Of a stretch of 64,000 bases of DNA, positions 29,964 to 37,506 are shown piece by piece. Position 1 is the stretch's first letter. Each line of letters starts with the position of its first letter. This stretch comes from Immundisolibacter sp049322795 (GTDB taxonomy: Bacteria > Pseudomonadota > Gammaproteobacteria > Immundisolibacterales > Immundisolibacteraceae), in the NCBI GenBank assembly GCA_049322795.1, contig JBMOQH010000016.1, positions 124,001-188,000 of the forward strand, given 5' to 3'. A model generated the notes under the pieces. That model saw nothing but the letters and a program-made list of their open reading frames with translations. It searched no databases and was not told the DNA's origin. A program made the position numbers and the translations under genes.

Positions 29964-30670
29964 TGCCCGCCAAGCACACCGCAAGCGCGTTCCTGCGCGC
30001 CCACCGCTACGGCGTGCTGGCCACGCAGTCGCGTAGCCTGCCGGGCTACCCGTTCGGCTCGATCACGCCCTACGTGCTGGGCGCCAGCGGCGATCCGGTG
30101 ATCTACATCAGCACCCTCGCCGAGCACACCCGGAACATCGCCCAAGACGCCCGCGTATCGTTGACCGTGTTCGACCCGGCCGACGCCGACGACCCGCAGG
30201 CCGGCGCGCGCCTCACCCTGCTGGCCGATGCGCATGCGCTGGCGGGCGACGCCGCGGCCATGGCGGGCGAGCGCTACTGCCGCTACTTTCCCGCCGCGCG
30301 GGCCTATGCGGACGCGCACGATTTCGGCTTCTACGCACTGCATACGGTTCGCCTCCGGTTCATCGGCGGTTTCGGCAAGATCGGCTGGATCGAGCCCGAC
30401 GACATCGATCTGAAAAATCCGCTGGCGGCAGCCGAGGCCGACATCGTCGACCATATGAACCGCGACCACGTCGAGGCGCTGCGCGCCTACGGCCGGCACT
30501 TTTTCGGCTGCGAGGCCGGTACGGTCGTCATGGTCGGCGCAGACCCGGATGGCATCGATCTGCTTGCCGACGGCGCGCCGCTGCGCCTGGCGTTCCAGGC
30601 ACACGCTGGCGACGCCGACGCGGTGCGCCGGCAGCTCATCGCCCTGCTGCAACAGGCCCGCGCCGCATAG
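29963..30670 (+). CDS. HugZ-like split-barrel FMN/heme protein with DUF2470
   Basis: This 235-residue protein has a pyridoxamine-5-phosphate-oxidase-like split barrel (HRYGVLATQSRSLPGYPFGSI, FGFYALHTVRLRFIGGFGKIGWI) followed by a DUF2470 tail (DIVDHMNRDHVEALRAYG). The architecture matches the HugZ heme-utilisation family, though many members bind FMN or have unknown roles. It overlaps the transglutaminase gene by one base (TGATG). No heme-uptake genes are nearby, so a role in iron use is not supported by context. Confidence 0.88.
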   Translation: MPAKHTASAFLRAHRYGVLATQSRSLPGYPFGSITPYVLGASGDPVIYISTLAEHTRNIAQDARVSLTVFDPADADDPQAGARLTLLADAHALAGDAAAMAGERYCRYFPAARAYADAHDFGFYALHTVRLRFIGGFGKIGWIEPDDIDLKNPLAAAEADIVDHMNRDHVEALRAYGRHFFGCEAGTVVMVGADPDGIDLLADGAPLRLAFQAHAGDADAVRRQLIALLQQARAA

Positions 30671-30765
30671 CACGTCGCTGCCCGTACACTCGCGTCGAGC
30701 GCGGCGCCCCCGTCGCGCGGTCGATCGTCACTCCGGCAGGCGCTGGTTTTGTCCGGCGCCTACCG

Positions 30766-30875
30766 CCCCGGGGCGGGACGCCTCGGCATGAATCGAGGAC
30801 GCAAGCCCCTGATTCATGGCGCGCATCGCGGGCATTTACCGCGACGCAGTGAGCTGCAAAATCCAAAGGAGGAGT
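30766..30875 (+). repeat. Composite hairpin repeat, copy C (partial)
   Basis: Aligns with the intact copies at 33245-33395 and 37507-37656 from their second hairpin onward: CCGGGGCGGGACGCCTCGG, an ATGAATCG...GATTCAT pair, GCGCATCGCGGGC, and GAGCTGCAAAATCC. The first hairpin (GGGAAGCGCTGA) is absent. The right end AAAGGAGGAG supplies the ribosome binding site of the FAH-family gene starting at 30882. Confidence 0.75.
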
Positions 30876-30881
30876 CCGTCC

Positions 30882-31685
30882 ATGGCCCGCATTGCCCGCA
30901 TCGACACCGGCGCCGGTCCGCGCCACGCGCTGGAGCAACCCGACGGCACGCTGCGCCTGATCGAGGGCGATCTGTTCGGCGCATGGCGCATGTCGGATGA
31001 CGTCGCACCGGCCGGTGCCAGACGCCTGGCGCCCATCGTGCCGCCGACGATCTATTGCATCGGTCTCAATTACCGCAAGCACGCCGAGGAAACCGGCGCG
31101 GCGATCCCGCGATACCCGGTGCTGTTCATCAAGGCGCAGGCCGCGTTGCATCACCCCGACCAAGCCATCCTCATTCCGACCCACGCGCCGAGCCACAAGG
31201 TGGATTACGAGTGCGAACTGGCGGTGGTGATCGGCCGCCGCGCCAAGAACGTGAGCGCTGCCAATGCGCTCGATTACGTGCTCGGCTACACCTGTGCCAA
31301 CGACGTGTCGGCCCGCGACTGGCAGGTGGAATGGGGTGGCGGGCAGTTCTGCCGCGGGAAGTCCTTCGACACCTTCTGCCCACTCGGCCCGGTGCTGGTG
31401 ACCACCGACGAAATCGCCAACCCCAACGCGCTCGACATCAGGACCGTGCTGAACGGGCAGGTGGTGCAATCGGCCAACACGAGCGACATGATTTTCGACG
31501 TGCGGACCTTGATCGAATTCCTGAGCGCCGACTGCACGCTCGAGCCCGGCAGCGTCATCCTGACTGGCACGCCCAGCGGCGTCGGCGCCGCCCGCAAGCC
31601 GCCGCTGTGGATGCAGCCTGGCGACGAGGTGCGGGTGGAAATCGACGGCATCGGCGTGCTGCGCAATCCCTTGGCAGCATCTTGA
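30882..31685 (+). CDS. Fumarylacetoacetate hydrolase-family protein
   Basis: This 267-residue enzyme belongs to the FAH superfamily (fumarylacetoacetate hydrolase, 2-keto-4-pentenoate hydratase, oxaloacetate decarboxylase and others). Conserved parts are the IYCIGLNYRKHAEETG loop, metal-ligand DYECELAVVIG, NDVSARDWQ, KSFDTFCPLGP and the LTGTPSGVG end. It is likely a metal-dependent C-C hydrolase or decarboxylase in aromatic or keto-acid breakdown; the exact substrate is open. The start ATG 30882 has an AAAGGAGGAG site lying in repeat copy C. The TetR gene follows. Confidence 0.9.
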   Translation: MARIARIDTGAGPRHALEQPDGTLRLIEGDLFGAWRMSDDVAPAGARRLAPIVPPTIYCIGLNYRKHAEETGAAIPRYPVLFIKAQAALHHPDQAILIPTHAPSHKVDYECELAVVIGRRAKNVSAANALDYVLGYTCANDVSARDWQVEWGGGQFCRGKSFDTFCPLGPVLVTTDEIANPNALDIRTVLNGQVVQSANTSDMIFDVRTLIEFLSADCTLEPGSVILTGTPSGVGAARKPPLWMQPGDEVRVEIDGIGVLRNPLAAS

Positions 31686-31715
31686 TCGCCCATGGCGATA
31701 TGTTCGAGGATTGTC

Positions 31716-31744
31716 TTGCAACGGTCATCCGGCGCGGTTACCAT
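31716..31744 (+). promoter_or_regulatory. Candidate sigma-70 promoter of the TetR gene
   Basis: TTGCAA (31716-31721) and TACCAT (31739-31744) are separated by exactly 17 bp and lie about 60 bp upstream of the TetR start. The operator palindrome lies about 10 bp past the -10 box, where transcription would begin. Confidence 0.45.
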
Positions 31745-31754
31745 CGCCCTGACT

Positions 31755-31766
31755 GACCGATCGGTC
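31755..31766. promoter_or_regulatory. Candidate TetR-family operator
   Basis: GACCGATCGGTC is a perfect 12-bp palindrome; with its flanks (TGACCGATCGGTCC) it closely resembles operators of TetR-family repressors. Its place between promoter and TetR start suggests autorepression. Confidence 0.6.
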
Positions 31767-31803
31767 CACCCCTGACCCCGGGCAGTCGAGCTTGATAACC
31801 ACA

Positions 31804-32421
31804 ATGACCCCCCCTCCCAAGCCTTGCGCCGCCGCTGCCCACCGAGTCCTCCGGGCGGCGGCGGAAGTCTTTTCCAGCCTGGGCTACGATGCCGCGTCGA
31901 TCAGCGCCATCGCCGAACGGGCCGGCGTCAGCAAGGCCAACATCTTTCACCACTTCAAGAGCAAGGCGGCGCTGTACCAGCAAGTGCTGCGCGACGCCTG
32001 CCAGTCGTTCAGCGAGGCCATCGAGGCTGCATCGCGTCGCGAGGAAGACAGCACGGGCCGGCTGCGTGCCTACGCCCGGCAGCGGCTGAACGACTACATC
32101 GAGGATCCGATGTCGAGCCGGCTGGTCCTGCGCGCGCTGACCAGCGATGGCGCCGACGCCGACATCCAGCCCGTGCGAGACGACTTTGCGGCCAGCTTCC
32201 ACCGCCTGGTGGAACTGATCCACGCCGGCCAGACGGCCGGCCAGTTGCGTGCCGACGTGAGCCCGGCCCTGGTAGCGGTGCTGGTCAACGCCGGCAACGT
32301 GTTCTATGCCCAGACGCGGCCACTGCTGCGGCATTTCGAGGACATCGACTTCGCCGATGATCCGAACCGCTACAGCGCGCAGATGATGGATATCCTGCTG
32401 CGCGGCATCGCCGCCCGCTGA
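31804..32421 (+). CDS. TetR-family transcriptional regulator
   Basis: A 205-residue repressor-type regulator. The N-terminal helix-turn-helix is typical (AAAEVFSSLGYDAASISAIAERAGVSKANIFHHFKSK), and the C-terminal helical domain, which would hold the ligand pocket, ends IAAR. The ATG start was used; an in-frame TTG at 31792 is weaker. It lies between an FAH-family gene and a glutathione transferase gene and upstream of the P450 pair, so it may control part of this oxidation region. A palindromic operator sits just upstream. Confidence 0.93.
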   Translation: MTPPPKPCAAAAHRVLRAAAEVFSSLGYDAASISAIAERAGVSKANIFHHFKSKAALYQQVLRDACQSFSEAIEAASRREEDSTGRLRAYARQRLNDYIEDPMSSRLVLRALTSDGADADIQPVRDDFAASFHRLVELIHAGQTAGQLRADVSPALVAVLVNAGNVFYAQTRPLLRHFEDIDFADDPNRYSAQMMDILLRGIAAR

Positions 32422-32529
32422 CGGCTACCGGCGCGCGACGCCGATCGAAACCGTCACGCACAGGTCAGCACGGCGGCCTATGATTGGGATCCGGCCCCAT
32501 GCCGGGCTCAAACCGCGAGGAGAAACGCC

Positions 32530-33153
32530 ATGAAACTCTATGGAGCCGCCTACAGCCGCGCCGGTCGCTGTATCTGGATGCTGGAAGAAATCGGCCAACC
32601 GTACGATCACGTGGGCACCAGCCCGCGTGGCGAGACGCGCACACCGGACATGCTCGCCCTGAACCCGAACGGCCACGTGCCCGTGCTGGACGACGACGGC
32701 TATGTCATCTGGGAGTCGCTCGCCATCAACCAATACCTGGCGGAGAAAACCGGCACCCTGTGGCCGGCCGGCGCCCAGGCGCACGGCCAGGTGGCGCAGT
32801 GGAGCCTGTGGGCCATGACCGAGGTCGAGCCGCACCTGGTGACCATGCTGCTGCACATGATGTTTCTGCCGGAGGCTCAGCGCAGCCCGGCCGCCATCGA
32901 CCAGGCCAAGGGCGCACTCGCCGCGCCGATGAAGGTGCTGGATGCGCACCTTGCCAGCCGCCCCTACCTCCTCGGCGGCGACTTCAACGTGGCCGATCTC
33001 AACGTCTGCTCGGTGCTCGGGCTCGCTGCCATGCTGCAGTACGACTTCTCGCCCTTCGCCAACATCGGGGCCTGGCTCGGTCGCTGCAACAGCCGTCCGG
33101 CAGCACAGCGCTACCAGCAAAAAGCCCAGGAAGCGATGGCCAAGCTGGGCTAG
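32530..33153 (+). CDS. Glutathione S-transferase family protein
   Basis: This 207-residue cytosolic protein has an N-terminal thioredoxin fold (MKLYGAAYSRAGRCIWMLEE; cis-proline region HVPVLDDDGYVIWESLAINQYL) and a C-terminal all-helical domain (YLLGGDFNVADLNVCSVLGL). Glutathione conjugation or thiol-dependent isomerisation is likely; the electrophile is unknown. The ribosome site GAGGAGAAA lies directly before ATG. Its position next to the P450 genes fits handling of reactive oxidation products. Confidence 0.92.
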   Translation: MKLYGAAYSRAGRCIWMLEEIGQPYDHVGTSPRGETRTPDMLALNPNGHVPVLDDDGYVIWESLAINQYLAEKTGTLWPAGAQAHGQVAQWSLWAMTEVEPHLVTMLLHMMFLPEAQRSPAAIDQAKGALAAPMKVLDAHLASRPYLLGGDFNVADLNVCSVLGLAAMLQYDFSPFANIGAWLGRCNSRPAAQRYQQKAQEAMAKLG

Positions 33154-33244
33154 AAACGGGCTCCCGCGCCGGGGCAGCACCTGTCCCGGCGCGCTGCAGC
33201 ATGTCGCTGACGCAAACGCGCAGGACGCTGCGACCTTCAGGGAG

Positions 33245-33395
33245 ATGCTGAAAAACTCCCTCCGCGGAATTTTTTCAGCTCGCCGCATCGCGGTGCACGC
33301 CCGCGATGCGCACCCTGGATAAATCGCTTGCGCAATTGATCCCGTCCGGGGCGTCCCGCCCCGGACGGGAAGCGCTGAATAAATCAGCGCTTCCC
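33245..33395 (-). repeat. Composite hairpin repeat, copy B (intact, inverted)
   Basis: Read on the minus strand it contains successive hairpins: GGGAAGCGCTGA/TCAGCGCTTCCC (12-bp perfect stem), GTCCGGGGC/GCCCCGGAC, GGATCAAT/ATTTATCC (one mismatch), CGCATCGCGG/CCGCGATGCG, and GCTGAAAAA/TTTTTCAGC. It is about 150 bp and nearly colinear with the copy at 37507. It fills most of the 385-bp gap between the GST and ferredoxin genes; the rest (33396-33538) carries the ferredoxin upstream region, with a TATACT at 33489. Confidence 0.85.
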
Positions 33396-33538
33396 TGGCA
33401 ACTGATCTTTTTCAATCGCTCCCGGTCCGCTGGAGGGTAGCCTCGCCGCAGTGCCAAACGAACGATTACTTAATTGACGATTTGAATCTATACTCCGGCT
33501 CCGGCCTTTATTCCCCCGCGCGCAAGGAGGCGCCCGCA

Positions 33539-33859
33539 ATGACTACCGTCACGTTTGTCGAAACCAATGGCACGCGCCATGAGGTGCAAGCCCGCAACGA
33601 GCGCTCGCTGATGCAGGCCGCGGTTCAAAACGCGGTGCCCGGCATCGACGCCGACTGCGGGGGCAAGTGCCTGTGTGCCACCTGCCACGTCATCCTCAGC
33701 CCGGAGTGGTACGCGCGCCTGGGCGGGCCGAATCCTGAAGAGGCCGAAATGCTCGCCCCGACGCCGGAGCTCACGCCGACCTCGCGCCTGTCCTGCCAGA
33801 TTCAGGTTACCGACGCACTCGACGGCCTGGTCGTGCGGCTGCCTGAATTCCAGATGTAA
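33539..33859 (+). CDS. [2Fe-2S] ferredoxin, adrenodoxin/putidaredoxin type
   Basis: This is a 106-residue electron carrier. Cluster ligands fit C40-x5-C46-x2-C49 and C86, with an additional Cys44 within the loop (DCGGKCLCATC). It ends in the LPEFQM type tail of P450-reducing ferredoxins. AAGGAGG lies upstream of ATG 33539. It is 51 bp before the first CYP153 gene and most likely reduces both P450s. No ferredoxin reductase gene is present nearby. Confidence 0.95.
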   Translation: MTTVTFVETNGTRHEVQARNERSLMQAAVQNAVPGIDADCGGKCLCATCHVILSPEWYARLGGPNPEEAEMLAPTPELTPTSRLSCQIQVTDALDGLVVRLPEFQM

Positions 33860-33910
33860 CGGTCCGCGCCCGGGGCCGTTTTTCGCACTCGCTCACGCAG
33901 GAGACCCACC

Positions 33911-35173
33911 ATGCTGGATGCAGTGAAGCGCTTACGGATGCTGGATGCCGATCCGCTCACCATCGCGCTCGACAAGATCGACGTCAGCCAGGCAGAACTG
34001 TACGAGCACGACGCCCAGTGGGGCTTTTTCGAGCGCCTGAGGCGGGAAGAGCCGGTGCATTACTGCGCCGACAGCGAGTACGGGCCGTACTGGTCGGTGA
34101 CCAAGTTCAACGACATCATGCACGTTGAGAAGAACCACCACATCTTCTCCTCCGAGCCCACGATCACCATCAGCGAGCCGCAGGAAGAGCTGCCCTTCCA
34201 GAGCTTCATCCAGATGGACCCGCCCAAGCATGACGAGCAGCGGGCCGCAGTTCAGCCCGTGGTCGCCCCCGGCAATCTCGCCAAGCTCGAACCGATCATT
34301 CGCGAGCGCGCCGGCAGGATTCTGGACGAGCTGCCGGTCGGCGAAACCTTCGACTGGGTGGACCGCGTCTCGGTCGAGCTGACCGCGCAGATGCTCGCCA
34401 CGCTGTTCGACTTCCCCTTCGAACAACGGCGCAAGCTGACCTGGTGGTCGGACATCGCGGCCGGCGCCCCGCAGCTTGCAGGTTCCGATTTCGTCAGCGA
34501 GGAAGAGCGCGCCGCGGGGCTGCAGGAATGCGTGCAGGCCTTTACCGATCTGTGGCATCAGCGTGTCAGCGGCCCGCCCGGCAACGACCTCATCTCAATG
34601 CTGGCGCACTCGGAAAAGACGCGCGACATGATTTCCACGCCGGCCGAGTTCCTGGGCAACCTGATCCTGCTCATCATCGGCGGCAACGACACCACGCGGA
34701 ACTCGATCAGCGGCGGCGTGCTGGCGCTCAACGAGAACCCCGCCGAGTACGACAAGCTGCGCCGGAACCCGGCGCTGATCCCGAACATGGTGTCCGAGAT
34801 CATCCGGTGGCAGACCCCCGTATCCAGCATGAGTCGGCGCGTTCGCGAGGACACCGAGCTCAACGGCAAGCACATCCGCAAGGGCGACAAGGTCGTCATG
34901 TGGTACGTGTCCGGCAATCGCGACGACGAGGTGATCGACGATCCCATGAGCTTCCGGATCGACCGCGAGAACGCGCGTCACCATCTGTCGTTCGGTTTTG
35001 GCGTTCACCGCTGCATGGGCAACCGCCTGGCCGAGATGCAGCTGCGCGTGGTGTGGCAGGAAATCATGAAACGCTTCCACACCGTGGAGGTGGTGGGGCC
35101 GGCCGTTCGCAACCGGTCGAACATGATCCGCGGCTACCGATCGCTGCCGGTGCGGGTGCACCGGGTGCACTGA
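33911..35173 (+). CDS. Cytochrome P450, CYP153 family (copy 1)
   Basis: This 420-residue soluble P450 matches the CYP153 alkane/fatty-acid omega-hydroxylase family, e.g. FFERLRREEPVHYC, GPYWSVTKFNDIMHVE and VMWYVSGNRDDEVID. The I-helix oxygen-activation motif is GGNDTTRN near residue 257, the K-helix ExxR lies in SEIIRW, and the heme loop FGFGVHRCMGN holds the cysteine near residue 368. It would hydroxylate terminal methyl groups using electrons from the upstream ferredoxin. It is a tandem paralogue of the gene 58 bp downstream. Confidence 0.93.
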   Translation: MLDAVKRLRMLDADPLTIALDKIDVSQAELYEHDAQWGFFERLRREEPVHYCADSEYGPYWSVTKFNDIMHVEKNHHIFSSEPTITISEPQEELPFQSFIQMDPPKHDEQRAAVQPVVAPGNLAKLEPIIRERAGRILDELPVGETFDWVDRVSVELTAQMLATLFDFPFEQRRKLTWWSDIAAGAPQLAGSDFVSEEERAAGLQECVQAFTDLWHQRVSGPPGNDLISMLAHSEKTRDMISTPAEFLGNLILLIIGGNDTTRNSISGGVLALNENPAEYDKLRRNPALIPNMVSEIIRWQTPVSSMSRRVREDTELNGKHIRKGDKVVMWYVSGNRDDEVIDDPMSFRIDRENARHHLSFGFGVHRCMGNRLAEMQLRVVWQEIMKRFHTVEVVGPAVRNRSNMIRGYRSLPVRVHRVH

Positions 35174-35231
35174 AAGCCCGGTCCGCCGGACTGCGGCGGG
35201 CCTCGACTATCACTTCTGATGAGGGACCATC

Positions 35232-36491
35232 ATGTTGGACACCGTGAAAACACTGCGCATGCTCGATCAGGACCCCTGGCGGGTGGCGCTCGATCAGATC
35301 GACGTCAGTCAGGCCGAGTTGTACGAGCACGACGCCCAGTGGGGCTTTTTCGAGCGCCTGCGCAAGGAAGACCCGATCCATTACTGCGCCGCCAGCGAGT
35401 ACGGCCCGTACTGGTCGGTGACCAGGTTCAACGACATCGCCCATGTGGAGAAAAATCACCAGATTTTCTCCTCCGAGCCGACGATCACCATCGCCGACCT
35501 GCCGGAAGAAATTCCCTTCCAGAGCTTCATCCAGATGGACCCACCCAAGCACGACGTGCAGCGGGCGGCGGTGCAACCGGTGGTGGCGCCGACCAATCTG
35601 GCCAATCTCGAGCCCATCATCCGTGAGCGCGTCGGCCGGATCCTGGACGAGTTGCCGGTCGGCGAGACCTTCGACTGGGTGGAGCACGTATCGATCGAAC
35701 TCACCACCCAAATGCTGGCCACGCTGTTCGATTTTCCCTTCGAGGAGCGCCGCAAGCTCACCTTCTGGTCGGACGCCACCACTGGCGCGCCGGACATCAG
35801 CGGCGGCGATTTCATCACCCCGGAGGAACGTAACAAGGCGCTGGCCGAATGTGGCGAGACCTTCGTGCGCATGTGGCACCAGCGAGTCAACGGCCCGCCC
35901 GGCAGCGACCTGATTTCGATGCTGGCCCACTCCGAACGCACCCGGAACATCATCGACTCGCCGATGGAGTACCTCGGCAACATCATCCTGCTGATCATCG
36001 GCGGCAACGACACTACCCGCAATTCCATCACCGGCGGCGTGCTGGCGCTGAACCAGAACCCTGGCGAGTACGACAAGCTGCGCCAGAACCCCGGCCTCAT
36101 CCCCAACATGGTTTCCGAGATCATCCGCTGGCAGACGCCGATCCTCGGCATGCGCCGGCGCGCCAAGGAAGACGTCGACCTGTTCGGCAAGCCCGTGCGC
36201 AAGGGCGACAAGGTGGTGATGTGGTACGTGTCGGGCAACCGGGACGACGCGGTCATCGACGATCCGATGAGCTTCAAGATCGACCGCGAGAACGCGCGCC
36301 ATCACCTGTCGTTCGGTTTCGGCATCCACCGCTGCATGGGCAATCGCCTGGCCGAGATGCAGCTGCGCGTGTCCTGGGAAGAAATCATGAAGCGTTTTCG
36401 CACCGTTGAGGTCGTCGGCGAGGCCGTGCGGGCGAAGTCCAACATCATCCGCGGCTACCGCAGCATGCCGGTTCAAGTCCATCCCTGGTAG
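35232..36491 (+). CDS. Cytochrome P450, CYP153 family (copy 2)
   Basis: This is a 419-residue paralogue of the preceding P450, very similar from the N-terminus (MLDTVKTLRMLDQDP) to the heme loop FGFGIHRCMGN. It has the same GGNDTTRN I-helix motif. It differs mainly in likely substrate-contact segments: IADLPEEIP versus ISEPQEELP, and ILGMRRRAKEDVDL versus VSSMSRRVREDTEL. GAGGGA precedes the ATG. The pair looks like a recent tandem duplication with possible substrate divergence. No terminator was seen between the two genes. Confidence 0.93.
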   Translation: MLDTVKTLRMLDQDPWRVALDQIDVSQAELYEHDAQWGFFERLRKEDPIHYCAASEYGPYWSVTRFNDIAHVEKNHQIFSSEPTITIADLPEEIPFQSFIQMDPPKHDVQRAAVQPVVAPTNLANLEPIIRERVGRILDELPVGETFDWVEHVSIELTTQMLATLFDFPFEERRKLTFWSDATTGAPDISGGDFITPEERNKALAECGETFVRMWHQRVNGPPGSDLISMLAHSERTRNIIDSPMEYLGNIILLIIGGNDTTRNSITGGVLALNQNPGEYDKLRQNPGLIPNMVSEIIRWQTPILGMRRRAKEDVDLFGKPVRKGDKVVMWYVSGNRDDAVIDDPMSFKIDRENARHHLSFGFGIHRCMGNRLAEMQLRVSWEEIMKRFRTVEVVGEAVRAKSNIIRGYRSMPVQVHPW

Positions 36492-37002
36492 GGTCGTTAA
36501 TGGTCGCGTCGCCCGACCTGCGGGGCAGCCATACACTTGCGCTGAAAAAGCGGTATGCTGCCCCCCGTATTGCCTTCTGGCCTTGGTCAAAGAGTGTGCG
36601 TTTGTCGCCTGATTGCCCCCCGTCTGCCCTAGTGGCCGCCTGCCCGCCGAGCGAACCCGCCGTGGTTCCGCGCCCGAACACGCCGATCATGCGTCCACCC
36701 GAACAGACTACCGCCGCGTTCGTCCGACGCCTCGCGCGTCGCCGGTCGGTGTGCTGATCTGCGTCTTGCCGCCCGCCGCCGTTCGCCAATCAAGCCCCGC
36801 GTCGTGACCAAGCCCGTGGAACCGTTTCGTAAGCGTCAGCATGTGCTGGCGCTGCTGGTTGAAAAACAAGAAAAGAACCTGCGCAAACTCGCTCTGAGGT
36901 TCGCGCAAGGGGATGTGTCGGCGCTGTCGCCGTCTGCTGAATCGGCATCCGCCGACCCCGTCCTTCGGGCCGGGAATCCTTGAAACCCTGGAGTGTTTGT
37001 CA
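36492..37002 (+). other. 511-bp gap: long leader of the RRM gene
   Basis: No full gene fills this stretch. It contains a possible 59-codon reading frame (36804-36983) and then 19 bp before the RRM start. The upstream part holds no repeat of either family. RRM proteins of this small bacterial type are often cold-inducible with long leaders, so a structured 5-prime UTR is plausible, but no specific structure was established by eye. Confidence 0.4.
36804..36983 (+). CDS. Possible small protein upstream of the RRM gene
   Basis: A GTG-started frame of 59 codons encodes a basic, helical segment (KRQHVLALLVEKQEKNLRKL) and a Ser/Ala/Pro tail ending AGNP. The helix has plausible amphipathic character and uses AAA/GAA codons unlike the surrounding GC-rich shadow frames. 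It ends 19 bp before the RRM gene. It could be a leader peptide or a chance frame; no homologue is recognised. Confidence 0.35.
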   Translation: MTKPVEPFRKRQHVLALLVEKQEKNLRKLALRFAQGDVSALSPSAESASADPVLRAGNP

Positions 37003-37314
37003 ATGGCACAAAATAAACTGTACGTCGGGAATTTCCCCTACTCTTGCACCGAAGATCAGCTGCGTGTGATGTTCTCCGAGTATGGGCAGATCACCGATCT
37101 GGCCCTGATCATGGACCGCGAAACCGGACGCCCGAAGGGCTTCGCCTTCATCACCTTCGCCACCCAGCAGGCGGCCGAGAAGGCGCTTGAGCTGAACGGC
37201 CGTGACATGGGCGGACGCCCGCTGAAGGTGAACGTGGCCCTGGAGCGTGACAACTCGCGCGGCCCGCGTCCGGGCGGCGGCGGCGGCGGTTACAACCGCG
37301 GCCCGCGTTACTGA
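37003..37314 (+). CDS. RNA-recognition-motif (RRM) protein
   Basis: This 103-residue protein has one RRM. RNP2 is LYVGNF (6-11) and RNP1 is KGFAFITF (about 45-52), both with the aromatic residues that stack on RNA. The C-terminal tail is Arg/Gly-rich (RGPRPGGGGGGYNRGPRY), as in cold-induced RNA chaperones of cyanobacteria and proteobacteria. A strong terminator follows 18 bp after the stop. It probably acts as a post-transcriptional RNA chaperone. Confidence 0.95.
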   Translation: MAQNKLYVGNFPYSCTEDQLRVMFSEYGQITDLALIMDRETGRPKGFAFITFATQQAAEKALELNGRDMGGRPLKVNVALERDNSRGPRPGGGGGGYNRGPRY

Positions 37315-37332
37315 GCGACTGCTTGCATCTTG

Positions 37333-37361
37333 AAAAGCCCGGTTCGTCCGGGCTTTTTTTT
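37333..37361 (+). terminator. Rho-independent terminator after the RRM gene
   Basis: AAAGCCCGG-TTCGT-CCGGGCTTTTTTTT forms a GC stem with an UUCG-type loop and a run of eight T. Confidence 0.95.
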
Positions 37362-37506
37362 GGCTTCGAGGGACACCCCGCCGCGCATCGCGTTGGGAGC
37401 GGCGATGCAGAGCGCGGACGGCCGGCCTGTATCGCGTCGCCGCGAGCCGAAAAACGCCAATCCATGGAATTTCTTGGCGTTTGCTCAGGTTGTGCGCCAT
37501 GGCTTA

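Noticed and set aside
29963..30670. Calling this gene a confirmed heme oxygenase hugZ
   Set aside because: Only the fold architecture supports it; no heme uptake genes are adjacent and it is co-translated with the ATP-grasp/transglutaminase set.
33466..33494. Full sigma-70 promoter before the ferredoxin gene
   Set aside because: TATACT is a fair -10 box but the sequence 17 bp upstream (TTACTT) is a poor -35, so only the -10 resemblance was noted.
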